Made by a program: the position numbers and the translations under genes
Shown: positions 51,899 through 59,335 of the stretch, piece by piece
Numbering within the stretch: the first letter of the stretch is position 1
Layout: each line of letters begins with the position of its first letter
Source: CAWACP01 sp963832965
Lineage (GTDB): Bacteria > Acidobacteriota > Terriglobia > Bryobacterales > Bryobacteraceae
Length of the DNA stretch: 64,000 nucleotides
NCBI GenBank assembly: GCA_963832965.1
Contig: CAWHVW010000003.1
Coordinates: 1,426,001-1,490,000 of the forward strand
Direction of reading: 5' to 3'
The notes under the pieces: generated by a model
Told to the model about the DNA's origin: nothing
Database searches by the model: none
What the model saw: only the letters and a program-made list of their open reading frames with translations

Positions 51899-52939
51899 AT
51901 GAGCACTGCCATGAAAAAATACAAACTCGAATACATCTGGCTCGATGGTAAGCAGCCCGTTCCCGGCCTGCGCGGCAAGACGCTGATGAAGGCCTTCGAA
52001 TCGGCGCCCACTCTGGCCGACATTCCAAATTGGGGATTTGACGGCAGTTCCACCATGCAGGCCGAGGGCAAGAGCTCCGACTGCGTCCTGAAACCCGTCG
52101 CGCTCTATCCCGATGGGAGCCGCAAGGACGGATACATCGTTCTTGCCGAAGTCATGCATGCGGATGGCACGCCGCATTCCACCAATATGCGGGCAACGAT
52201 TGAGAACGACCCTGACTTGTGGATCGGTCTGGAGCAGGAATATTTCCTGTTTCAGGATGGCAAGCCTCTGGGCTTCCCCGAGAACGGCTATCCGGGTCCC
52301 CAGGGCCCCTACTATTGCGGCGTTGGCTACAAGTACATGGGCAGCATCGCACGTCAAATCGTGGACGAGCATCTGGAGCTCTGCCTCTACGCCGGCATCA
52401 ACCACGAAGGCATCAACGCCGAGGTGGCCAAAGGCCAGTGGGAATTTCAGATCTTCGCCAAAGGCTCCGCCAAGGCCGCCGATGATACCTGGACGGCCCG
52501 CTATCTGATGCTGCGTCTTTGCGAGAAGTACAAAGTGGATGTCGAGCTCCATTGCAAGCCCATCAAGGGCGACTGGAACGGATCAGGCATGCACACCAAC
52601 TTCTCCACGCAATACATGCGCGAAACGGGCGGCAAGGAATACTTCGAAGCCCTCATGAAGGCCTTCCAGGACAATATCGCCGCGCATATCGCCGTATACG
52701 GACCGGACAACCATCTGCGCCTGACGGGTCTGCACGAAACGCAGGCTATTGACAAGTTCAGCTTCGGGCTTTCCGACCGCGGCGCATCGATCCGCATGCC
52801 CGTGAACTTCATTAGAAACGGGTACAAGGGCTATCTGGAAGATCGCCGGCCGAACTCCGAAGGCGATCCGTATCAGATCGTCTCCCGCATTTTGAAGACG
52901 ATCAACAGCGTCCCGAAGGCCAGCTTGACAACGGCTTAG
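51899..52939 (+). CDS. glnII: Type II (eukaryotic-like) glutamine synthetase
   Basis: A 346-residue enzyme joining ammonia to glutamate with ATP. Its length and motifs (LEYIWLDGKQPVPGLRGKT, WGFDGSSTMQAEGKSSDC, GLEQEYFLFQDGKPLGFPEN, then INHEGINAEVAKGQWEF and NFSTQYMRETGG) identify the GSII class of eukaryotes, rhizobia and some other bacteria, not the 470-residue adenylylated GSI. It lacks the adenylylation loop, so it is not controlled by GlnE. A good ribosome site (AGGGAG) precedes ATG 51899. It lies 34 bases before the PPK2 gene. Confidence 0.96.
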   Translation: MSTAMKKYKLEYIWLDGKQPVPGLRGKTLMKAFESAPTLADIPNWGFDGSSTMQAEGKSSDCVLKPVALYPDGSRKDGYIVLAEVMHADGTPHSTNMRATIENDPDLWIGLEQEYFLFQDGKPLGFPENGYPGPQGPYYCGVGYKYMGSIARQIVDEHLELCLYAGINHEGINAEVAKGQWEFQIFAKGSAKAADDTWTARYLMLRLCEKYKVDVELHCKPIKGDWNGSGMHTNFSTQYMRETGGKEYFEALMKAFQDNIAAHIAVYGPDNHLRLTGLHETQAIDKFSFGLSDRGASIRMPVNFIRNGYKGYLEDRRPNSEGDPYQIVSRILKTINSVPKASLTTA

Positions 52940-52973
52940 GCGAGCGGGCAGTCCGAAAACAAGGACCGAAAAC

Positions 52974-54197
52974 ATGGCAGCGCTGCGAAACAACACGCGG
53001 GAGAAGAAGGGCGCTGCCATAGTGGTGGCAGGAACGGCGGATGCCGCTAGTCCGGAAGAAGCGGTCCGAAAGGAAAAGAAAAAGACCCCCAAAGCCGAGA
53101 GCCTGCGAAGGAAACCGGCTGAGAAGGAAAGCTCTGCCACCGTATTGAATGGAACGGGGAACGCCAAGGCTGCGGAGGAAGCGGCCCGAAAGCTGGAAAA
53201 AGAGGCCCACAAGGCCGAGAAAAAGAAGCTGAAACACAAACTGAAGGAGAAGAAACACTCCACCAAGGTGCTGGCCGGAACGTTCCCCATGGTCGAACTG
53301 ATCGACGAACAGGTGCGGACAAGCATCCCGAGGGAACTGGTCGCCAAGGTAAAGGACGCAAAGAGCAAGAAACACATCATAAGCTCCAACTATCCTTATC
53401 CGAAACAGATGAAGAAGTCGGAGTACCTGGAAGAGATCGAACTACTGCAAATTGAACTGGTCAAGATGCAGGCCTGGGTCAAGGAGGCTGGCGAACGGGT
53501 CGTCTTGATCTTCGAAGGGCGGGATGCCGCGGGCAAGGGTGGGACGATCCAGCGGTTTACGGAGAATCTTAATCCTCGCGGCGCCAAGGTCGTGGCCCTC
53601 GCCAAACCCTCGGACACGGAGCGCGGCCAGTGGTACTTCCAGCGTTACATCGAGAACCTCCCCACGAAAGGCGAGATCGTTTTCTTTGACCGATCCTGGT
53701 ACAATCGCGGCGGTGTCGAACATGTGATGGGATTCTGCTCCCCGCACGAGTATCTGGAGTTCATGCGGCAGACACCAGAGTTCGAGCGAATGATGGTGCG
53801 CAGCGGGATTCGATTCTATAAGTTCTGGTTTTCCGTCAGCCGGGAGGAACAGCTACGGCGGTTCCTCGGCCGGGCGCAGGATCCTCTCAAGCAATGGAAG
53901 CTCAGCCCGATGGATGTAGAATCGCTGGGTCGCTGGGAAGCCTATACGAAGGCCAAGGAAGCGATGCTTTTTTACACCGACACCGCGGATGCGCCATGGA
54001 CGATAGTGCGCTCGGATGACAAAAATCGCGCGCGTCTCAATGCGATAAAGTACATCCTGCACACCATTCCGTACGCCGGCAAGGACACCGATGTTGTCAC
54101 CGCCCCGGATCCGCATATCGTCGGGTCGGCCAAGGCGATTTACGAGCACGGCGAGAATTCCCATCCCCACGCGCCCGCCGATCATCTTCAATCCTAA
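52974..54197 (+). CDS. ppk2: Polyphosphate kinase 2 with a repeated basic N-terminal extension
   Basis: A 407-residue protein. The C-terminal ~270 residues are a PPK2 domain: Walker A in FEGRDAAGKGGTIQRF, Walker B in FFDRSWYNRGGVEHVMGF, and the lid RRFLGRAQDPLKQWKLSPMD. PPK2 moves phosphate between polyphosphate and nucleotides. The first ~105 residues are unlike ordinary PPK2: a very Lys-rich, probably helical segment built of two and a half units spaced ~40 residues (AAIVVAGT at ~14, SATVLNGT at ~54, STKVLAGT at ~96). It could bind polyphosphate or DNA; that is inference. A weak terminator follows at 54206-54234. Confidence 0.93.
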   Translation: MAALRNNTREKKGAAIVVAGTADAASPEEAVRKEKKKTPKAESLRRKPAEKESSATVLNGTGNAKAAEEAARKLEKEAHKAEKKKLKHKLKEKKHSTKVLAGTFPMVELIDEQVRTSIPRELVAKVKDAKSKKHIISSNYPYPKQMKKSEYLEEIELLQIELVKMQAWVKEAGERVVLIFEGRDAAGKGGTIQRFTENLNPRGAKVVALAKPSDTERGQWYFQRYIENLPTKGEIVFFDRSWYNRGGVEHVMGFCSPHEYLEFMRQTPEFERMMVRSGIRFYKFWFSVSREEQLRRFLGRAQDPLKQWKLSPMDVESLGRWEAYTKAKEAMLFYTDTADAPWTIVRSDDKNRARLNAIKYILHTIPYAGKDTDVVTAPDPHIVGSAKAIYEHGENSHPHAPADHLQS

Positions 54198-54205
54198 AGC
54201 GCATG

Positions 54206-54234
54206 GGCCGGTCACGTCGGCCGCTTCCTCTTTT
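54206..54234 (+). terminator. Weak rho-independent terminator after ppk2
   Basis: GGCCG (54206-54210) pairs with CGGCC (54218-54222) across a 7-base loop, followed by a T-rich stretch (cttcctcttttcttc). The stem is short, so this is tentative. Confidence 0.4.
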
Positions 54235-54248
54235 CTTCAACTCAGCCG

Positions 54249-54440
54249 TTATGGAGTGCTAAGGCGAAGCGCCCCCCACGCGCGCCAAGACGGCTTCGCG
54301 GGCTCGTACCCCCTCGCGTTCACGGTTTTTTCGTCCATACACGGGCGTTAGTAATCGCCGCTATCCTGTTCCACTGGGTGCGCTTCGGTTCGTCTATCGG
54401 CTCCGTTCGATTGTAGTCGCTCCGCGCATCTCTCTGCGCG
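54249..54440 (-). pseudogene. Decayed fragment of an M13-family metallopeptidase gene
   Basis: On the minus strand this non-ORF region translates as HPVEQDSGDY, then a stop, RPC, MDEKTVNARGYEPAKP, and further weaker similarity to RAWGALR before a TAA at 54249. The intact gene at 49616-51664 reads TPVEQKIGDFYYACMDEKT followed by VDAKGFDPIKPELRRIDAL in the same order, so this is an ancestral fragment. It carries an in-frame stop and differs at many positions, so it is an old duplicate or a different M13 relic. Length of recognisable homology is about 60 codons. Confidence 0.6.
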
Positions 54441-54470
54441 CGTGCAGGCGCGGTATCATCGGGAAAACCC

Positions 54471-55241
54471 ATGCTAAGACGATCTTTTCTGCAAACTGTG
54501 GGTGTGGCCGGGATGGCCGCTGCGAACCCGGACTCGGGCGCTGCGCGGACCCGCTATTACACCCTTGACTCGTTGTTCCTGGAGAACGGAGAACAGGTTG
54601 CGCGCCTGCACGATTTCATGTCGCACGGTTTCGTTCCGGCGGCGGGCAAGATCCACGCCGGACCCATGATTTTACTCGAAGCTCTGGTAGCGCCGCACGT
54701 GCCCCAGTTAGTGGTTGTGATGGGATTCGTCGCCGCCGCCGATGCTTTGTCGCTGCACTCCCGGCTGCTGCAGCAGGAAGGCTACGCCGCCGCGCTGGAG
54801 AAATGGGAGGGCGCCCCCAACCCTCCCTGCCAGCAAATGGCCAGCACGCTGCTGGAGGCCGCCGATTACTCGCCGGAGATCCCAGCCGGTGAACCCCCAA
54901 AGCAGGCGCGGATCTTCGAGCTGCGAACCTATCACTCCCCCACGTGGCGGCAGCTGGGCGCGCTGCACCAGCGCTTCGCCGGGCGTGAGATTCCTATCTT
55001 CCACCGCAGCGGCATTCATCCGGTCTTGTATACGTCGACGGTATTCGGCGCCAATCTTCCGAATCTGACCTATTTGATCCCATTCGACGATCTGGCCGCC
55101 CGCGAGAAGGCGTGGAACGCTTTTGGCGCAGACGCGGAGTGGATCAAAGTTCGCAAGGAGTCCGTCGCCAGGGACGGCGAGATCGCCAGCGTGATTCAGA
55201 TTTCGCTCTTCAAGGCGACGGCGTACTCGCCGTTCCAGTAG
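54471..55241 (+). CDS. Exported NIPSNAP-domain protein
   Basis: A 256-residue protein with a Tat-like N-terminus (MLRRSFLQTVGVAGMAAANP), though only one twin-Arg pair is seen. The C-terminal half is a NIPSNAP-type ferredoxin-like domain (ARIFELRTYHSPTWRQLGAL, then LPNLTYLIPFDDLAAREKAW). NIPSNAP proteins form dimeric alpha/beta barrels of unknown function. Two barrel-like halves appear to be present. It is convergent with the diguanylate cyclase gene, overlapping by 32 bases. Confidence 0.82.
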   Translation: MLRRSFLQTVGVAGMAAANPDSGAARTRYYTLDSLFLENGEQVARLHDFMSHGFVPAAGKIHAGPMILLEALVAPHVPQLVVVMGFVAAADALSLHSRLLQQEGYAAALEKWEGAPNPPCQQMASTLLEAADYSPEIPAGEPPKQARIFELRTYHSPTWRQLGALHQRFAGREIPIFHRSGIHPVLYTSTVFGANLPNLTYLIPFDDLAAREKAWNAFGADAEWIKVRKESVARDGEIASVIQISLFKATAYSPFQ

Positions 55242-56781
55242 CGAGGCCCGGCGCTGGATCTCCAGCTGGATTCTTGGCCGTCACGATACACACTCGATTG
55301 CGGCCCTCCCGCTTGGCCTGGTATAGGCCGCGGTCGGCCGCACGCACCAGGGTCTCAGCGTCCATTCCATGGTCCGGATAACACGCCACTCCGAGGGAAA
55401 GCGTGACCGAGGGGTGTTCAACGGGGTGGCCGTCGATACGCAATTGGTCCACTTGCGCGCGAATTCGTTCCGCACGCTCGGCGGTGATCGCAAGCGAGGC
55501 ATCCGGAAGAATGAGGGTGAATTCCTCGCCGCCGTAGCGGCAGACAATGTCTGAGGTTCTCACCTGGGTCAGCAGGAACGTGGCCAGTTCGCGCAACAGG
55601 GTATCACCGGCGGCGTGGCCCCAGGTGTCGTTGTATGTCTTGAAATGGTCGATGTCCACCATGATGCAGCTCAGCGAGCTGCGCATGCGTTCGGCTCGGC
55701 GAATCTCGCGAGTGAGCGACTCCTCCATATAGCGGCGGTTGAACAGCCCGGTCAGCGGATCGCGAATGGCCTGCGCGCGCAGCGCTTCGCGAAGCCGCAG
55801 ATTTGCCAGTGCCATGGCCAGTTGTTCGGCCACGGTTTCGGCGAGCAGACGGGTGTATTGAGCATTGGCCGCCGGGGCGTCCACGCCTTCGGCGGCCGCC
55901 CGAGCGGCGCTTCCGTTCACGTGCAGCAGGCCAATCGGTTGACCGTGGGCCATAAGAGGCATACACAGATACCAGCCTGAGAACGAGGGCGCCAAATGTG
56001 TGCAGCGCAACCCCGCTTCGCTGGTGTCGACGCAGTGCTGGCGGGCGCGGCGCAGGGACCAGCAGCGCTCGGGAAGGAAGACCTTTTCCCAACCATCCGT
56101 CTCACCCCAGGAAGCAACCGTTTCCACAAACTTGCTCGTGCGGTCCAGCAGGCAAACAGCCCCGGAGTTGACTGGAAACAGCCGGGGAGCGTACTGGGCG
56201 ATCACTACGTTCGCTTCTTCGGCGCTCAGGCAAGCCTGGATGAGATCGCTGACCTCTTTCATGAGCGCGGTGTCCCGGTTGCGCTGCTCAAGCTCGAAGA
56301 CCCACTCGGTGAGTTTGTCGTTGGCTCCCTGCAGGGCTTCCTCGGTGCCGCGGCGTTCTTCGATCTGGTCCCGCAGGTCGGTGCCGAGCTTGCGGACGTC
56401 TTCCTCCGCTCGATCTGCCCGATCGGTAAAATCCAGAACCAGGGCCAATTCCGCGGCCAGCAGACGAAGCACGTCTTCCGCTTCGTCATCGAACGGGGCG
56501 CCGTCCACGCGCTCCACCAGATACAGGCAGCCGGAGGCGAAGGGGTGCGCCAGAAATGACGGCTCGCGCGCGGGCTGGCGACGCTCAAAGAGTGCCTGAT
56601 AGCGCGCCGCCTCGGCCTGTTCAAAGCCGCAAGTCCAAACTGCGCCGCCGAGCGCGACCGCCGCCGCGCGAACCGCCATTCGTTCCCGGATGTTGTCGCA
56701 GAAGGCCTGCAGGAATCGGAAGCGATCCAGAGTGCCGGCCGCGAGTTCGCGGGCCGCCTTCAATACATCGCGGATCGCCAT
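55210..56781 (-). CDS. Diguanylate cyclase with GAF sensory domains
   Basis: A 523-residue cytoplasmic protein. An N-terminal GAF-like domain (~residues 30-130) is followed by a coiled coil (RADRAEEDVRKLGTDLRDQI), a second GAF-like domain (~residues 190-320, GWYLCMPLMAHGQPIGLLHV), and a GGDEF domain. The GGDEF active site is RYGGEEF and the inhibitory I-site RTSD precedes it at the right spacing, so the enzyme should make cyclic di-GMP and be feedback inhibited. The YajQ-type protein at 23147 could be a receptor in the same cell. ATG 56781 is preferred over GTG 56811. Confidence 0.92.
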   Translation of the reverse strand: MAIRDVLKAARELAAGTLDRFRFLQAFCDNIRERMAVRAAAVALGGAVWTCGFEQAEAARYQALFERRQPAREPSFLAHPFASGCLYLVERVDGAPFDDEAEDVLRLLAAELALVLDFTDRADRAEEDVRKLGTDLRDQIEERRGTEEALQGANDKLTEWVFELEQRNRDTALMKEVSDLIQACLSAEEANVVIAQYAPRLFPVNSGAVCLLDRTSKFVETVASWGETDGWEKVFLPERCWSLRRARQHCVDTSEAGLRCTHLAPSFSGWYLCMPLMAHGQPIGLLHVNGSAARAAAEGVDAPAANAQYTRLLAETVAEQLAMALANLRLREALRAQAIRDPLTGLFNRRYMEESLTREIRRAERMRSSLSCIMVDIDHFKTYNDTWGHAAGDTLLRELATFLLTQVRTSDIVCRYGGEEFTLILPDASLAITAERAERIRAQVDQLRIDGHPVEHPSVTLSLGVACYPDHGMDAETLVRAADRGLYQAKREGRNRVCIVTAKNPAGDPAPGLATGTASTPSP

Positions 56782-56853
56782 GGTGCAGGCGGACCTGTCC
56801 ACTACCGTCACAGAGATACTTATCGGCGCGCCAGAGGAAACCCTTACCGGGTG

Positions 56854-57468
56854 TTAATCGAGCAAGTGCCCCATCTTATCTTTCTTGGTCTGCAAGTAGC
56901 CTGTGTTGGAGGCTTGCGCCTCCACGATGCACGGTACGCGCTCCACTACCTCAATGTCGGCGTTCTCGAGTGCCGCGATCTTTTCAGGATTGTTCGAGAG
57001 AAGCCGCACCCGGTGGACCCCAAGGAAATGCAGGATCTCCGCGGGCATCTGATAGCCGCGCAGATCCGCCTCAAAACCCAGCTTCTCGTTGGCCTCCACG
57101 GTATCCGCGCCAGCGTCCTGCAACTGGTAGGCCCGGAGCTTGTTCAACAGACCGATGCCCCGTCCCTCCTGGTGCTCGTAGACGATCAGGCCTCGCCCCT
57201 CGTTGGCGATAAGCTCCAGCGATAACTCCAACTGCGAGCGGCAATCGCAGCGCAGACTGTGAAATACGTCGCCCGTGAGGCATTCCGAGTGAATACGCAC
57301 CAGCGGCGCGTCGCCGGACGTGACATCGCCCATGCGCAGGACTACGGCCTCCTCCGTCTGGCCGTCCACGGCTCCCTCAAACCCGTAGATCCGAAAGTGC
57401 CCGAACTGAGTAGGGAAGTCCGCTTCCGCGATTTTTGTCAGAGCCAATACAGGGGGGTATCCCGACAT
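56854..57468 (-). CDS. ribA: GTP cyclohydrolase II
   Basis: A 204-residue enzyme that opens GTP to start riboflavin synthesis. The zinc Cys ligands are in SECLTGDVFHSLRCDCRSQL, followed by EGRGLIVYEHQEGRGIGLLN, the catalytic region. It is the free-standing RibA, not the RibBA fusion. ATG 57468 gives the usual length. A perfect -10 (TATAAT at 57491-57496) lies upstream on the same strand. It is divergent from the sensor kinase gene. Confidence 0.95.
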   Translation of the reverse strand: MSGYPPVLALTKIAEADFPTQFGHFRIYGFEGAVDGQTEEAVVLRMGDVTSGDAPLVRIHSECLTGDVFHSLRCDCRSQLELSLELIANEGRGLIVYEHQEGRGIGLLNKLRAYQLQDAGADTVEANEKLGFEADLRGYQMPAEILHFLGVHRVRLLSNNPEKIAALENADIEVVERVPCIVEAQASNTGYLQTKKDKMGHLLD

Positions 57469-57490
57469 GGATGCGCTGCTACTTGTTCTA

Positions 57491-57498
57491 ATTATAGT
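57491..57498. promoter_or_regulatory. Overlapping divergent -10 elements of ribA and the sensor kinase
   Basis: The 8-base block ATTATAGT reads TATAAT on the minus strand (57491-57496, for ribA) and TATAGT on the plus strand (57493-57498, for the kinase). No good -35 box was found for either, so activator help may be needed. Confidence 0.4.
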
Positions 57499-58815
57499 GT
57501 GCTGGCGCAGCAGTACCTGCTCATCCTGATGGTCAAAGTCGCGGTGGCGGCGGCGTTGGCGAGCATCCTGTCGCGCTCGGCGGCGTTTCAACGGATGCTG
57601 GTGCGCGACGATCGTACGCTGCTGCAACGCATCCAGCTCAGTCTGATCCTCTCGCTCGCCTATGGGTTGAGCGTGGCGACTCGCTTTCTGCCCGGCTACG
57701 ACGCCGTGGATCTGGGATTGGAGGGGAGCATTGTCGCGGGTCTGATCGGTGGTTACTTCTCGGGCTTGCTCTCGGGCGTCCTGATTTCACTTCCGGCGTG
57801 TATTATCGGCGGCGAGTGGATGTCCATGCCGCTGTTCGCAGGCATTGGCGTGCTGGGCGGTCTTATGCGGGATATCGCGCCGGACAAGGAAGACGTATGG
57901 CGATTCTCGCCGTTCTTCGATCTGAGCCTCTGGGAGTTACTCCGCCGGCGCCAGGATCTGCGCCGCTCCGCCTTCCGAATCGCCTGCCTGTTCATGATTA
58001 TTTTTGCGGAAGTGCTGCGGTTTGGAGTCGCGCGCCTGTTCAACCCCTGGGGGGTCTTCACGCTGGTTCCTACCTCGCCCCGCCCCTCCGCGCTGACCAT
58101 CCTGGCCATCTTCGTGAGCACCATTTTCGCCGTCACCATCCCGCTAAAGATATGGAACAACTTCCGCAATGAGAAAAAGCTGGAGGCGCAGCAGCGTCGC
58201 CTGAACGAAGCGCGGCTCGCCGCCCTCACCAGCCAGATCAATCCGCATTTCCTCTTCAATACGCTCAACACGGTCTCTTCGCTCATCCGTACCAGCCCGG
58301 AAGAAGCGCGGCGCATCGTTTACAAGTTGTCCAGCATATTGCGCCGTTTGTTGCGCAACACCGAGAACTTCACGCCCTTGCGCGATGAGATGACCTTCAT
58401 CGAGAACTATATGGCCATCGAACTGGTTCGTTTTGGGGACAAGCTGCGCTTCGTTAAGGAGATCGAAGAAGGCACGCTGGACCGTCTGGTGCCCAGCATG
58501 CTGTTGCAGCCGCTGATCGAAAACAGTATCCGGCACGGCCTCAGCAGCAAAGTGGAAGGCGGCACCGTGCGGGTGAGTAGCCGGCTCGAGAGCGGGCGCA
58601 TTCACCTCCTGGTGGAAGACGATGGCGTGGGCATCTCCGAAGCCCGGCTGTCACGCCTGTTTGAGCTGGGCATCGGCATCAGCAACGTCAACGAGAGGCT
58701 CAAGGTGCTCTTCGGCGACGGCTACCGTATGTGGGTGGACAGTAAGCCGGGCGAAGGCACGCGCACGGGTATCGAGTTTCCCGCGCTGCAGGCCACCGTG
58801 GCCGCGGCGTCGTGA
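57499..58815 (+). CDS. LytS-type membrane sensor histidine kinase
   Basis: About 438 residues from GTG 57499 (ATG 57529 would cut the first helix). Five to six membrane segments form a 5TMR-LYT-like sensor with motifs such as GLEGSIVAGLIGGYFSGLLS and FAGIGVLGGLMRDIAPDKED. The cytoplasmic part has the LytS/YehU-type kinase core QINPHFLFNTLNTVSSLIRT, in which the His is phosphorylated, and an ATPase domain with PLIENSIRHGL and VEDDGVGIS. The partner LytTR response regulator is not next to it. It is divergent from ribA. Confidence 0.9.
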   Translation: MLAQQYLLILMVKVAVAAALASILSRSAAFQRMLVRDDRTLLQRIQLSLILSLAYGLSVATRFLPGYDAVDLGLEGSIVAGLIGGYFSGLLSGVLISLPACIIGGEWMSMPLFAGIGVLGGLMRDIAPDKEDVWRFSPFFDLSLWELLRRRQDLRRSAFRIACLFMIIFAEVLRFGVARLFNPWGVFTLVPTSPRPSALTILAIFVSTIFAVTIPLKIWNNFRNEKKLEAQQRRLNEARLAALTSQINPHFLFNTLNTVSSLIRTSPEEARRIVYKLSSILRRLLRNTENFTPLRDEMTFIENYMAIELVRFGDKLRFVKEIEEGTLDRLVPSMLLQPLIENSIRHGLSSKVEGGTVRVSSRLESGRIHLLVEDDGVGISEARLSRLFELGIGISNVNERLKVLFGDGYRMWVDSKPGEGTRTGIEFPALQATVAAAS

Positions 58816-58819
58816 CGAT

Positions 58820-59275
58820 TCAGGGCTTCACTCCATCGTTCCACATTTCTTCGCGAATCCTCCACGCGCCATTGTCGCCCTTGTGCAGCACCAGCAGGAT
58901 CTTGCCCCAGGTCTCGATCGCCGGTTTTCCATCGGGCCGTTGCACTACCTGATTAGTTGTGCCCCATTCCGAAGCCCATTTCCCGGAGATGAGGATGTCG
59001 TGGAAATCGTTGTCCTGTGCGGCAACGCGATAGCCAGTCAACCCCGCGACCACACCGTCCAGCCATTTCGAGATCGTCGTTTTGCCTTCCAACGGCGCCA
59101 TGCCCGGCAGCAGAGCGACGCCATCCTCGGCCCACAGCGCCATGGTCGCGGCGTTATCCATGTGCAGGGTGGCTTCACGGAACGCTCGGTTGAAAGCGTC
59201 AATCTCGTCGCGGGGCGTGGCGGCAAATACCGGATGGCAGACGACCGCGAGAAATACCAGGACTCCGGACTTCAT
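58820..59275 (-). CDS. Exported SnoaL-like/DUF4440 protein
   Basis: A 151-residue protein with the signal peptide MKSGVLVFLAVVCHPVFA. The rest is a cystatin-like (SnoaL/DUF4440) fold: AFNRAFREATLHMDNAATMA, VALLPGMAPLEGKTTISKWL and the final WRIREEMWNDG. This fold serves as an isomerase/cyclase or ligand-binding module; no catalytic residues can be identified. It lies four bases from the end of the kinase gene on the opposite strand. Confidence 0.88.
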   Translation of the reverse strand: MKSGVLVFLAVVCHPVFAATPRDEIDAFNRAFREATLHMDNAATMALWAEDGVALLPGMAPLEGKTTISKWLDGVVAGLTGYRVAAQDNDFHDILISGKWASEWGTTNQVVQRPDGKPAIETWGKILLVLHKGDNGAWRIREEMWNDGVKP

Positions 59276-59335
59276 CGGGACATTGTACTGCCTGGAGGCG
59301 GGGTCAAAGGCGGCCTTCGCTACACTGAGATCTTC

